Shown here: piece by piece, positions 1 to 8,198 of the stretch
How positions within the stretch are numbered: the first letter of the stretch is position 1
Layout of the letters: the number at the start of each line of letters is the position of its first letter
Assembly (NCBI RefSeq): GCF_000981765.1
Contig: NZ_CP010975.1
Coordinates: 2,170,001-2,234,000, forward strand
DNA from: Kangiella geojedonensis
GTDB taxonomy: Bacteria > Pseudomonadota > Gammaproteobacteria > Enterobacterales > Kangiellaceae
Length of the DNA stretch: 64,000 nucleotides
Direction of reading: 5' to 3'
Notes under the pieces: model-generated
The model's database searches: none
What the model was told of the DNA's origin: nothing
Seen by the model: the letters and a program-made list of their open reading frames with translations, nothing else
Made by a program: the position numbers and the translations under genes

Positions 1-834
1 ACCAGCAGCTTTTATAATGCAGGTAAACAAGCTGGTCTTCCTGATGGTGTGATTATGGAACTGGCTGGCGTATTCGAGTATGACATTGATTTCGCACTTG
101 AAATTCGAAAGAACGACAGCTTCTCAGTGTTATACGAAGAGAAGTACATTGATGGTAAGAAAGTTGGCTACGGCAACATCTTATCAGCAGAGTTCAATAA
201 CATGGGCGAACATTACGCAGCCGTTCGATATACCGATACCAATAATCGTACTGCTTATTATACGCCGGAAGGTAAAGCGTTAAGAAAATCATTCTTACGT
301 GCACCGCTACAGTTCAACTATGTCAGTTCGAACTTTAATCCGAAGCGTTTCCACCCAATTCAAAAGCGTGTAAAGCCTCATCGCGGAACGGACTACCGTG
401 CACCTATCGGTACACCTGTTCGCGCTGCAGGTGACGGCCGGGTAACTAAATCTGCCTACAATCGCTTTAACGGTAATTATGTGTTCATCCAACACGGTGG
501 CAACATTGTGACCAAATACTTACACTTCTCTAAGCGTGCAGTTAAAGCCGGTCAACGTGTAAAACAAGGTCAAATCATTGGCTACGTGGGCTCTACTGGA
601 ATGTCACAAGCACCACACTTGCATTATGAGTTTGTGGTAAACGGCGTTCACCGCAACCCTCGCAGAGTGAAGTTGCCCCACGCGGCACCCGTTCCAAAAA
701 CAGAAATGGCACGCTTCCAAGAGCTTTCTAAACCGCTTATGGCGCAATTAGAAACCGAGCGTACAACCTACTTCGCTCGTCTGAACGACCAAGAGTCATC
801 AGGTACAGCAAGTAACAGTAAGCTACAAAAATAA
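1..834 (+). CDS. M23 family peptidoglycan endopeptidase (5' partial)
   Basis: The reading frame is open from base 1, so the gene begins upstream and only its C-terminal part is visible. A LytM/M23 zinc-peptidase domain is recognisable by the HxxxD motif in HRGTDYRAP and the HxH motif in HLHYEF; these normally bind the catalytic zinc. Members such as MepM cleave DD-crosslinks in the periplasm to allow wall growth. The preceding region resembles the OapA/LysM-linked N-terminal part of MepM-like proteins. anmK follows after 18 bases, the same order as in Pseudomonas, where the M23 gene lies next to anmK and erpA. Assignment to M23 is firm; the exact orthologue is not settled without the N-terminus. 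Confidence 0.9.
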   Translation, partial: TSSFYNAGKQAGLPDGVIMELAGVFEYDIDFALEIRKNDSFSVLYEEKYIDGKKVGYGNILSAEFNNMGEHYAAVRYTDTNNRTAYYTPEGKALRKSFLRAPLQFNYVSSNFNPKRFHPIQKRVKPHRGTDYRAPIGTPVRAAGDGRVTKSAYNRFNGNYVFIQHGGNIVTKYLHFSKRAVKAGQRVKQGQIIGYVGSTGMSQAPHLHYEFVVNGVHRNPRRVKLPHAAPVPKTEMARFQELSKPLMAQLETERTTYFARLNDQESSGTASNSKLQK

Positions 835-852
835 GGTTGCAGAGTTTAACTC

Positions 853-1965
853 GTGACCTTGTTTATTGGACTTATCTCAGGGACTAGCGTTGACGCCGTT
901 GACGCTGTCCTCTGTGATATCCAGTCTGATAGCAAAATCCAGTTACTCGATTCCCACAGCCACACCATCCCCAATAGCTTACAACAAGCGTTACTTAATT
1001 TTGGCAAGTCGGTTTATGAAAGTGATCCTATCGATCAATTAGGCCAGCTGGATCACCAAGTAGGTTTACTATTCGCAGAAGCGACAAATACGCTGTTAGA
1101 AAAGTCAGGCTATAAGGCTACAGACATTACAGCCATCGGAAGTCACGGCCAAACCGTGCGTCACCGACCACAAGCAAGCTACCCTTTTACGCTGCAAATA
1201 GGTGACCCCAGCATCATCGCCACTAAAACAGAGATAACCACAGTAGCAGACTTTCGCCGACGCGATATGGCGAATGGTGGGCAAGGCGCTCCGTTTGCTC
1301 CAGCCTTTCATCAAGCATTTTTCTCAGATGACAAACAACCAAGAGCCGTCGTTAATCTCGGTGGGATCGCGAATGTTACGATACTGGAACCAGGCAAATC
1401 TCCAGTGGGCTTTGATACAGGGCCAGCCAATACCTTGATGGATCAATGGATTCACACCCATAAACAGCAACATTTTGATGCTGATGGTCAGTGGGCGGCA
1501 AGCGGTTCCGTTATACCCGAGCTGTTACCGTTATTGTTACAAGATCCTTATTTTGAACAGGCGGCCCCTAAAAGCACGGGCTGCGAATACTTTAATATGG
1601 AATGGCTCTCTACTCAAACTGGCTCTGTAGACTTACCCAACTATAAGCCAGAAGACGTACAAAGAACGTTACTTGAGCTCACCGTCATCACTGTATCAGA
1701 TGCCATTAAAGCCAACCTGAAAAAAGCTGATATTTACTTATGCGGTGGCGGTGCACACAACCGACTGTTGAAACAGGAGTTACAAAGGCAATTGCCCAAC
1801 CAGTCAGTTCTCACTAGCTCAAAACTGGGAATCTCTCCCGACTGGGTAGAAGCAATGACCTTTGCCTGGTTTGCTTCAGAGACACTGAATAAACGCCCCA
1901 TATCCCTTTTCAGTATTACTGGTTCTAATCAAAATAGCGTTCTTGGCGGCATATACTTAAGCTAA
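853..1965 (+). CDS. anmK: Anhydro-N-acetylmuramic acid kinase
   Basis: AnmK phosphorylates and opens 1,6-anhydro-MurNAc released during wall turnover, giving MurNAc-6-P for recycling. The N-terminal phosphate loop reads GLISGTSVDAVD, close to the family GLMSGTSxDG, and the sugar-kinase features GSHGQT, FDTGPAN and CGGGAHN follow. The length of 370 residues is normal. The start is GTG at 853; no in-frame ATG lies nearby and the kinase loop begins almost at once. It sits 18 bases after the M23 peptidase gene, and the two probably form a wall-turnover operon. In the loop, the usual Met and Gly around the conserved Asp are Val and Ala, a mild variation. Confidence 0.95.
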   Translation: MTLFIGLISGTSVDAVDAVLCDIQSDSKIQLLDSHSHTIPNSLQQALLNFGKSVYESDPIDQLGQLDHQVGLLFAEATNTLLEKSGYKATDITAIGSHGQTVRHRPQASYPFTLQIGDPSIIATKTEITTVADFRRRDMANGGQGAPFAPAFHQAFFSDDKQPRAVVNLGGIANVTILEPGKSPVGFDTGPANTLMDQWIHTHKQQHFDADGQWAASGSVIPELLPLLLQDPYFEQAAPKSTGCEYFNMEWLSTQTGSVDLPNYKPEDVQRTLLELTVITVSDAIKANLKKADIYLCGGGAHNRLLKQELQRQLPNQSVLTSSKLGISPDWVEAMTFAWFASETLNKRPISLFSITGSNQNSVLGGIYLS

Positions 1966-2006
1966 CAGCAAGTCTTATCAAGTGGTCAGATTAGCCATGC
2001 TTATCT

Positions 2007-2034
2007 AAAATTAATGCATATTTGCATTAATTTT
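2007..2034. repeat. Perfect 12-bp inverted repeat before a diguanylate cyclase gene
   Basis: AAAATTAATGCA (2007-2018) and TGCATTAATTTT (2023-2034) are exact inverted copies separated by TATT. The element ends 14 bases before the ATG at 2049, where no clear Shine-Dalgarno sequence is visible. No T-run follows it, so a terminator is unlikely. It could be an operator or a leader hairpin that limits translation of the cyclase; this is inference. Confidence 0.6.
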
Positions 2035-2048
2035 GTCATACTACTCTC

Positions 2049-3161
2049 ATGAAACTGCTGAATGACATTGGTCAATTTAGTGAATGGGAGAAAGTCCTAG
2101 TAAACTCTATTGATAAAATTATTGTCATATTGGCCATATGTAGTGTGCCTGCAACCATTGCTTCGTTAAGCCGAATGTCGCTTTCAGGCTTTCAAATATC
2201 GATGGGGTCACATGTTGCAATTACCATAAGCTTGGTCACGGCTGCTTTAATACGTCACAAACTTCCCATCAAATTTAAGCTCAACTTAGTTCTTGTCATT
2301 ACCGCCCTAGTATCATTGGTTGGTGTTATGGATTGGGGCTTGCTAGGGAATGGAGTTCTATGGTCCATACTCTCTATCATTTTCGTCACACTCTACTACG
2401 GCATTAAAGCAGGTGCGATTTGTGCTCTTGCTTTTTTTATCTATGTCTCAATTATCGGTTACTTCTACATCAACGGAGTGATTCAGCCTCAAGTAGACCC
2501 TAATTCTTATGTGGTTTCTGTTAGCGGATGGATGACGGGAATTATCGGCGCTCTATTACCGCTCTCGGTTACCATCGTGATTATTGGAACCTTATACGAG
2601 GCAGCTCGGGACTCCCTTATAAAGCTTGAGCGACAACGTGTTGAAATCACCATTCTGGCAGAGCGAGATGATTTAACAGGAATTTATAATGCTCGCGTGT
2701 TTCATAAAATGTTGCAGCAAGCCATCGAACGTTCAAAGCGCCATGATTCTTGGGTTTACTTGATCAATATTGACTTAGATAACTTTAAAAGTATCAACGA
2801 TAATTATGGACATCATGCCGGCGATGCCATTTTATGTTACATCGCAAAACAATTATTAAACGTCACTAGGGGCGAAGACACCCTATGCCGTGTTGGCGGT
2901 GATGAGTTTTTAATGCTTATTGAAAGTCCTGAAAGACACGAGCCACAAGAACTCGAAGCGGTTATCGAGCGCATCAAGACTGCCATAGAAATCCCTTACA
3001 TTTACGAAAAGACCAAGCTCAGCGTTCGAGGTAGTATCGGATTCGCAGAATACAACGCAAAAGCTACGCCCCATCTCAAAAACAAAGATGATATTCTTAA
3101 GGAAGCCGACAAAGCAATGTTCAGGAATAAAGAAGTCTCTCGCACTCAAGAAATCAGTTGA
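2049..3161 (+). CDS. Membrane-bound GGDEF diguanylate cyclase
   Basis: The N-terminal half holds about six hydrophobic segments, and the C-terminal half is a GGDEF domain, so this is a membrane-anchored enzyme making cyclic di-GMP from two GTP in the cytoplasm. The active site GGDEF lies at residues 283-287. An inhibitory RxxD site (RGED, 274-277) is placed exactly five residues upstream, so product feedback is expected. The input region is not a named domain that I recognise; the signal is unknown. The gene interrupts the widespread anmK-erpA neighbourhood, which suggests insertion here. It is preceded by a perfect inverted repeat and may be separately regulated. Confidence 0.93.
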   Translation: MKLLNDIGQFSEWEKVLVNSIDKIIVILAICSVPATIASLSRMSLSGFQISMGSHVAITISLVTAALIRHKLPIKFKLNLVLVITALVSLVGVMDWGLLGNGVLWSILSIIFVTLYYGIKAGAICALAFFIYVSIIGYFYINGVIQPQVDPNSYVVSVSGWMTGIIGALLPLSVTIVIIGTLYEAARDSLIKLERQRVEITILAERDDLTGIYNARVFHKMLQQAIERSKRHDSWVYLINIDLDNFKSINDNYGHHAGDAILCYIAKQLLNVTRGEDTLCRVGGDEFLMLIESPERHEPQELEAVIERIKTAIEIPYIYEKTKLSVRGSIGFAEYNAKATPHLKNKDDILKEADKAMFRNKEVSRTQEIS

Positions 3162-3181
3162 GCGCGAGATTAATGTTTACA

Positions 3182-3508
3182 CTAAATAGAGAATGAAGAA
3201 CCACAGCCACAAGTGGTTTTAGCTTGCGGGTTATTAATAATAAAACGTGAGCCTTGCAGGCCTTCCGTATAATCAACTTCTGAGCCCATCAGGTATTGAA
3301 AACTCAAAGAGTCGATTAAAATTTTAACGCCATCTTTTTCAACGGTCATATCGTTTTCTTTTTGATTTTCATCAAAGGTAAAACCATACTGAAACCCTGA
3401 GCAACCGCCGCCTGTCACGAATACGCGCAACTTAAGCTCCTGATTTTCCTCTTCTTCAATCAGTTGACGAACTTTTTTGCTAGCTGCTTCTGTTACGGTT
3501 ATCGACAT
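3182..3508 (-). CDS. erpA: Iron-sulfur cluster insertion protein ErpA
   Basis: An A-type carrier of 108 residues that delivers Fe-S clusters to apoproteins such as those of isoprenoid synthesis. The three conserved cysteines are present: one in GGGCSGF and two in the C-terminal CGCGSSF. Residues 1-10 fit ErpA ([10 protein letters not shown]). The ATG at 3508 is preceded by AGGTAACA, a good ribosome site. It converges on the cyclase gene with 20 bases between stops and no clear terminator. Together with the bactofilin and DUF6776 genes it keeps the order seen in other gammaproteobacteria. IscA and SufA are alternatives, but the context favours ErpA. Confidence 0.95.
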   Translation of the reverse strand: MSITVTEAASKKVRQLIEEEENQELKLRVFVTGGGCSGFQYGFTFDENQKENDMTVEKDGVKILIDSLSFQYLMGSEVDYTEGLQGSRFIINNPQAKTTCGCGSSFSI

Positions 3509-3584
3509 ATTGTTACCTATCTAAACTACACCTTTCTATTATAGCCGAAGATGGGGGTGATACCGCAACATCTCAAGCCCAGTA

Positions 3585-4046
3585 TTAAGCTTTTACTGGT
3601 TCCGCTTCTACCGACTCTTGGTGGTTTTCGTTATCACGGCTCGCAGAATTATCCACTTGAGCCTCTTCTGCTTTGTGCTCGAGCGCCTTTGGATCGCCCA
3701 CAACCACCATTTTACCGTTAACTTCAGCGCCAGCGTTCATTTCGATGACTTTATAATACAAGTCACCGTTAATTTTTGCGCCTGGCTTTAAATCAATCTT
3801 CTCGGTGACATAAACATCACCATCGACCTGACCAAAAATGACGGCGAAAGGCGTCGAGATATTGCCTTTTATTTTGCCGTGTACACCGATGGATAAGACC
3901 GACTGCTTTTCTATGTCGCCTTTAACTTCTCCGTTAATTTCTCCGTCAACAAACAGCGCTCCTGAAAAGCTCATGTCGCCGTTAATACAAGTTCCATCTG
4001 CAATTAAAGTATCCACATTGTTCGATTTACGTTTATTCTTTCGCAT
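3585..4046 (-). CDS. Bactofilin (polymer-forming cytoskeletal protein)
   Basis: Bactofilins polymerise into cytoskeletal filaments or membrane-associated scaffolds that position wall enzymes. The middle of the protein shows the repetitive short-strand pattern of a right-handed beta-helix (GTCINGDMSF, GEINGEVKGD, GKIKGNIST, GDVYVTEK, INGDLYYK, VNGKMVV). Disordered, charged tails flank it: a lysine/arginine-rich N-terminus and an acidic C-terminus. A longer reading frame runs to 4115, but the ATG at 4046 gives the usual N-terminus and has GAGG upstream. This start overlaps the DUF6776 stop by 14 bases, implying translational coupling. Both genes are probably co-transcribed. Confidence 0.9.
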   Translation of the reverse strand: MRKNKRKSNNVDTLIADGTCINGDMSFSGALFVDGEINGEVKGDIEKQSVLSIGVHGKIKGNISTPFAVIFGQVDGDVYVTEKIDLKPGAKINGDLYYKVIEMNAGAEVNGKMVVVGDPKALEHKAEEAQVDNSASRDNENHQESVEAEPVKA

Positions 4047-4773
4047 TAGATTCTGCAACCTCATTGCTCGGATTTGTGGGATTCCAAGTAAAATCTTGGA
4101 GTACTGATTTTGCACCGCGTCCCGATGTCGCTGCCACCACTCTTACAAAACTTGGCTCGAAGCCTTCTGGTAGCTGGAACGTTCCTGTATGTGTCGAAAC
4201 ATAGGTGAAATCAAATGTATTATTATTGCTATCGTTTCCTTGCAGCTGTTCAAAGCTGTAACTTTTCCTTTCGCCGGCTTCCTCGCCAACGACGGATAAT
4301 GTAATGGTTCCTTTTAAAGAACCCGACTGACGTTTTGCCTGAATCAACATTAGGCGGTATCGATAACTATCGCCGACTCCCTGCTCCCAAGCAAAACTAG
4401 CAATCTGCAACCCTGACTCTACCGCATCAGGATCAAAAATACGTTGTAAAGCTTCACGCTCTTTTTCAAGATTTCTATTTTGGCGGTGAAGTTTATCCAG
4501 CTCGGCCTTCAGCTGCTGAGTGATTTCGTGCTCGATTTGATACTGTTGTTGCCAGTGTGTTTGGCCTTCTTGTGCTTCGCTTAGCTGTTCATTAAGCACC
4601 TGAAATTGTTCTTTAGCAGTGGCTGTCATGCCATGTTGACGTTTATTGAGCCAATACCCAAGCGCCATAGCGGCTAATAAGACCAATAAAATGATCAAGG
4701 TCCAAGACCAATACCAAGTGGCCGTGCGACGCTTGCGGATAATATAGTCTGGTTGGTTAGGATCTTTAGTCAT
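4033..4773 (-). CDS. DUF6776 family membrane protein with coiled coil
   Basis: 246 residues: a basic N-terminus, one transmembrane helix at about residues 19-42, then a long heptad-rich stretch (about 45-120) that should form a coiled coil, and a globular C-terminal domain with alternating strands. The topology suggests a bitopic inner-membrane protein with most of its mass in the periplasm. The family has no established function, but it regularly neighbours a bactofilin gene, as here, where the coding regions overlap. By inference it may link bactofilin filaments to the envelope. Family assignment rests on topology and gene order rather than a search. Confidence 0.75.
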   Translation of the reverse strand: MTKDPNQPDYIIRKRRTATWYWSWTLIILLVLLAAMALGYWLNKRQHGMTATAKEQFQVLNEQLSEAQEGQTHWQQQYQIEHEITQQLKAELDKLHRQNRNLEKEREALQRIFDPDAVESGLQIASFAWEQGVGDSYRYRLMLIQAKRQSGSLKGTITLSVVGEEAGERKSYSFEQLQGNDSNNNTFDFTYVSTHTGTFQLPEGFEPSFVRVVAATSGRGAKSVLQDFTWNPTNPSNEVAESNAKE

Positions 4774-4998
4774 AAATCATTGAAATCGTTTGTTCTTTCG
4801 GTCACATTTTCTTATTATGTAAGTCATTGATGACGCTGGCTATTATAATATCGAAAGTGCCTAATAAATTATGGCACATACCGTCTGCAACCAGAAGTCG
4901 ACTCCTGTTGCATTAAAACAGAAATTATAGCCAAAGGGAACAGACTAGGGCTTGTTCCACTTCCATAAAGCGGCCCTAATCACATACTTGAGTGACGA

Positions 4999-6852
4999 AT
5001 GACGCTAATTGATCGTTTAAGATTACGCCTTGGGGGCTTTGATGCTTTAGCCTTAATGGCGGTTATTGGCTTAATTTGCGGTATTTTAGCGGGTGGCTCC
5101 AATATTCTGTTCCGATACTTCACCGAAAGTTCCTACGTGCTGTGGGCGACTGACCAGTCCGGAAATACAGATTTTGAAAATGCCGACTGGTTATTAAAAC
5201 TTTTACTGCCCACTATTGGTGGTTTAATTGTCGGTCTCCTACTGCAACAACTCAACCCAGACACTCGTCGCGTCGGTGTTTCCCATGTCTTAGAGCGCAT
5301 GGCACACCACCAAGGTCATCTGCCTTTAAAAAATGCCATCGTCCAATTTTTCTTGGGGGGGCTAACCATTGCTTCAGGACAGTCGGTTGGTCGAGAAGGC
5401 CCTGGCATCCACTTAGGATCCACCACCGGCAGTCTTATTGGCCAGCGACTCAAGCTACCGAACAACAGCACACGAATCCTAGTCGGCTGCGGTTGTGCCG
5501 CAGCAATTTCTGCCAACTTTAATACGCCATTGGCTGGCGTTGTATTCGCCATGGAAATTGTCATCATGGAGTATGCGGTGGCGAGCTTTATTCCGATTAT
5601 TCTAGCGTCGGTGGCGGGCGCTGTGATGAGTCGCATCTTTTTTGGTTCTGATCCAGCCTTTATCATTCCCTCCTCCATGGACGTCCAGTCTTTGTGGGAA
5701 ATGCCTTACTTCTTACTGCTAGGCTTTATTTGCGGTGTTATCGCAAGCCTGTTTATCATGCTCACCAGTCAAGTACGTCGCCGCTCGAAAGATTGGCCGG
5801 TATGGATTAAAACCACCGTCGGTGGCACCAGTGTGGGCTTAATTGCGCTCGCGGTTCCCCAAGTCATGGGGATTGGTTATGACACCGTGAACTCTTCGCT
5901 ACAGGGTGAACTACTGTTAACCATATTGGCCCTGAGCCTTGCCGGTAAATTTATTGCTACGAGCATTTGTTCTGGCTTATCCATGCCGGGCGGAGTATTA
6001 GGCCCGACGCTTTTCATGGGAGCTATGTTGGGTGGTTTACTGGGGACAGTAGGCAGTCTTATCTTCCCAAACCTTTCAAGTGACACGGGTTTTTATGCCA
6101 TCATCGGTATGGCAACCTTGATGAGCGCCGTACTACAAGCACCGCTTGCTGGGCTGATGGCATTATTGGAATTGACCAATAACCCTAACATTATCCTGCC
6201 CGGTATGTTCTCCATCGTTATCGGTAACATGGTCGTGAGCCAGCTATTTAAGCGCGAATCTTACTGGGAAACCCAGATGAAAGATCGGGGCATGCATTTA
6301 AAAGTCAGCCCAATGAAGCAGGTGTTGCGCAGTATTGGTGTCGCGGGAGTCATGACCCGAAGTATTGCTTTCCTTAAAGAAGAATCAACGCAACAAGAAA
6401 TTTCCGTCGCGTTACAAGACAAACCACGCTGGATATTGATCAAAGACCATGCTGGTGTAGTCATCTCTTTGATGGTTGCCAGTGATTTAGGCCGTTACCT
6501 CATTGAGCAGGAAGAAGAACTTGAGCGACAAAAATCCAAGGTTAAAGCAAAAGATGATGATAATGCTGATGAAGCTCAGCTAGAACCTGAGCAGCAAACA
6601 GAAATCAGCCATGACGAAGATTCTTCAGAGCAGCCGATAAAACTGATGGAAATTCCGGCGAACCGCCAAGATATCGTTGCGATTGATCTACAGGCGACAC
6701 TCGAAGAAGCTTACGACAAAATGGAGCAACGTAAAATTTCAGCTGCTTATGTCTATCGGATCACACATAACAAAGAAGAGCGTATTTACGGTATCGTAAC
6801 CCGCGATATGATTACCGATCAGTACATTTTCTCCAAAACACAAACAGGTTAA
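4999..6852 (+). CDS. ClC-type chloride channel/antiporter with C-terminal CBS domains
   Basis: 617 residues with the many hydrophobic helices of a ClC protein. The gating-glutamate motif is GREGPGIH, and the later anion-binding motif appears as MPGGVLGPTLFMGA. The first motif, GSGIP in E. coli ClcA, is not conserved; the equivalent stretch reads VGVSHVLERM. Two CBS halves occupy roughly residues 450-610 and are split by a highly acidic and glutamine-rich linker (about 505-550), so nucleotide or ionic-strength sensing is possible. Start ATG at 4999 with GAGTGA just upstream. hemJ follows after four bases, suggesting co-transcription. Chloride/proton exchange is family knowledge; selectivity cannot be read directly. 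Confidence 0.92.
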   Translation: MTLIDRLRLRLGGFDALALMAVIGLICGILAGGSNILFRYFTESSYVLWATDQSGNTDFENADWLLKLLLPTIGGLIVGLLLQQLNPDTRRVGVSHVLERMAHHQGHLPLKNAIVQFFLGGLTIASGQSVGREGPGIHLGSTTGSLIGQRLKLPNNSTRILVGCGCAAAISANFNTPLAGVVFAMEIVIMEYAVASFIPIILASVAGAVMSRIFFGSDPAFIIPSSMDVQSLWEMPYFLLLGFICGVIASLFIMLTSQVRRRSKDWPVWIKTTVGGTSVGLIALAVPQVMGIGYDTVNSSLQGELLLTILALSLAGKFIATSICSGLSMPGGVLGPTLFMGAMLGGLLGTVGSLIFPNLSSDTGFYAIIGMATLMSAVLQAPLAGLMALLELTNNPNIILPGMFSIVIGNMVVSQLFKRESYWETQMKDRGMHLKVSPMKQVLRSIGVAGVMTRSIAFLKEESTQQEISVALQDKPRWILIKDHAGVVISLMVASDLGRYLIEQEEELERQKSKVKAKDDDNADEAQLEPEQQTEISHDEDSSEQPIKLMEIPANRQDIVAIDLQATLEEAYDKMEQRKISAAYVYRITHNKEERIYGIVTRDMITDQYIFSKTQTG

Positions 6853-6856
6853 CGCT

Positions 6857-7276
6857 ATGCAATGGGTTAAAACGTTTCACCTTTTCTTTATGGTTGCTTG
6901 GTTTGCAGGAATTTTTTATCTGCCGAGAATCTTTGTTAACTTAGCTCAAACAGAAAACGATGGCGCTTTTAACCAGCTCAATATCATGGCGCGAAAACTC
7001 TATCGGTTTGTTACGCCATTCATGGTACTCACCGTTATCTTTGGGCTTTGGCTGGCCTCTTACAACTGGGAGTATTATCTCAAAGCTGGCTGGTTCCACG
7101 CTAAGATGGCCTTGATCGTTCTACTGATTATTTATCACTTCATCTGCGGCATGTACCAAAAACAATTCGCCGACGGGCGCTGCAACAAAAGCCACACCTA
7201 CTTCCGTGTTTTTAACGAAATCCCTGTACTGATATTGTTAGGCGCCGTGATCTTGGCAGTGATTAAACCCTTTTAG
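6857..7276 (+). CDS. hemJ: Protoporphyrinogen IX oxidase HemJ (CopD/UPF0093 family)
   Basis: 139 residues with four predicted membrane helices. HemJ oxidises protoporphyrinogen IX to protoporphyrin IX in the inner membrane in bacteria that lack HemG/HemY. The conserved histidine of helix 1 (KTFHLFFMVAWF) and the WFHAKMALIV segment containing a conserved His and Lys are present, as is the Arg in LPRIFV. It starts four bases after the ClC gene. Its 3' end overlaps the convergent DUF817 gene by 39 bases. A plain CopD-family membrane protein is the fallback description; the helix-1 and WFHAK signatures make HemJ likely. hemL lies elsewhere in this window, so haem synthesis genes are dispersed. 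Confidence 0.85.
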   Translation: MQWVKTFHLFFMVAWFAGIFYLPRIFVNLAQTENDGAFNQLNIMARKLYRFVTPFMVLTVIFGLWLASYNWEYYLKAGWFHAKMALIVLLIIYHFICGMYQKQFADGRCNKSHTYFRVFNEIPVLILLGAVILAVIKPF

Positions 7277-8111
7277 CCTTGAGAGATCTTTAACCCCTTG
7301 CACCAAGGTCACCATGACGAAGCTGAGTAGCATCAGCAGATACCACGAGGTTAATTTAGACAAGGATACCATTTGCCAGCCGTTGGTTTGATTCGGGTAA
7401 ATCCAAATATTAGCAAAGGTCGCAATGTTTTCAGCGAACCAAATAAACAAAGCGACTAAGAACCAGCCTAACAACAAAGGCATACTTCGGTGTGTTTTAA
7501 TCACCTTAAAGTGTATTCGAGTTTTATAAAACAAAAAGGCTGTGACTAACAGTAAAACCCACCGTAAGTCCCAAATGTAGTGGTGCGTGAAAAAATTAGC
7601 ATAAACGGCAATGACCAATATAACGGTCAACCCCACATTAGGGTAATAAGAGTAGCGGAAATCAAAGATTCGAGACACTCGTGCTAAGTAGCTCCCCACG
7701 GCGCTGTACATAAAGCCCGTAAATAGTGGCACATTACCGATACCAAAAATAAACGCTTCGGGATATTGCCACGACTGAATCGCATCCGAGGTTTTGAATA
7801 ACTCCATCACCGTTGCCACGATATGGAAGAGTAAAATAATGACGGCTTCTTTTAAGGTCTCTAATTTAAATAACAGCAATACCAGCTGGAATAGGACCGC
7901 TGCTACAAAAATAAAATCATAGCGATGCAACGACTCAATCGGATACCAGTATCGCGTTATCAGCATAACCAATAGCAAAAAAACCGCCAAAGATACAGGC
8001 ATAAGCCTGCTTTAAGCCGAAAAGCCAAAACTCGTGCAGATATTTTTTGTATGAGCTTTTGTCTGAGCTATTATGCTTGTTGGACTGAGCTTTATACTTT
8101 GATGATGTCAT
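7238..8111 (-). pseudogene. DUF817 family membrane protein, interrupted by a +1 frameshift
   Basis: Two adjacent frames each carry part of one DUF817 protein. The N-terminal part (8111 down to about 7980) encodes HEFWLFGLKQAYACIFGGFF, the family's hallmark. The rest, from about 7985 to the stop at 7238, continues in the next frame as LLLVMLITRYWYP and several more membrane helices. The break is at a run of seven A on the plus strand (7977-7983). Removing one base restores GGFLLLVMLITRYWYP with no gap. The gene is therefore either truly broken, mis-sequenced at the homopolymer, or expressed by slippage. DUF817 has no known function. The ATG at 8111 is preferred; a GTG lies two codons upstream. 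Confidence 0.82.
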
Positions 8112-8198
8112 CGCCACTTCTTGTTACTTTTCCCTGATAATAAGTCTAAGTTACTGAAGTGGCGAGAGTATTACCAGATTATGTCTAATTATGGCTTA

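Noticed and set aside
5316-5678. 120-codon minus-strand frame inside the ClC gene
   Set aside because: It lies opposite conserved ClC motifs and shows no family pattern; it is a shadow of the real gene.
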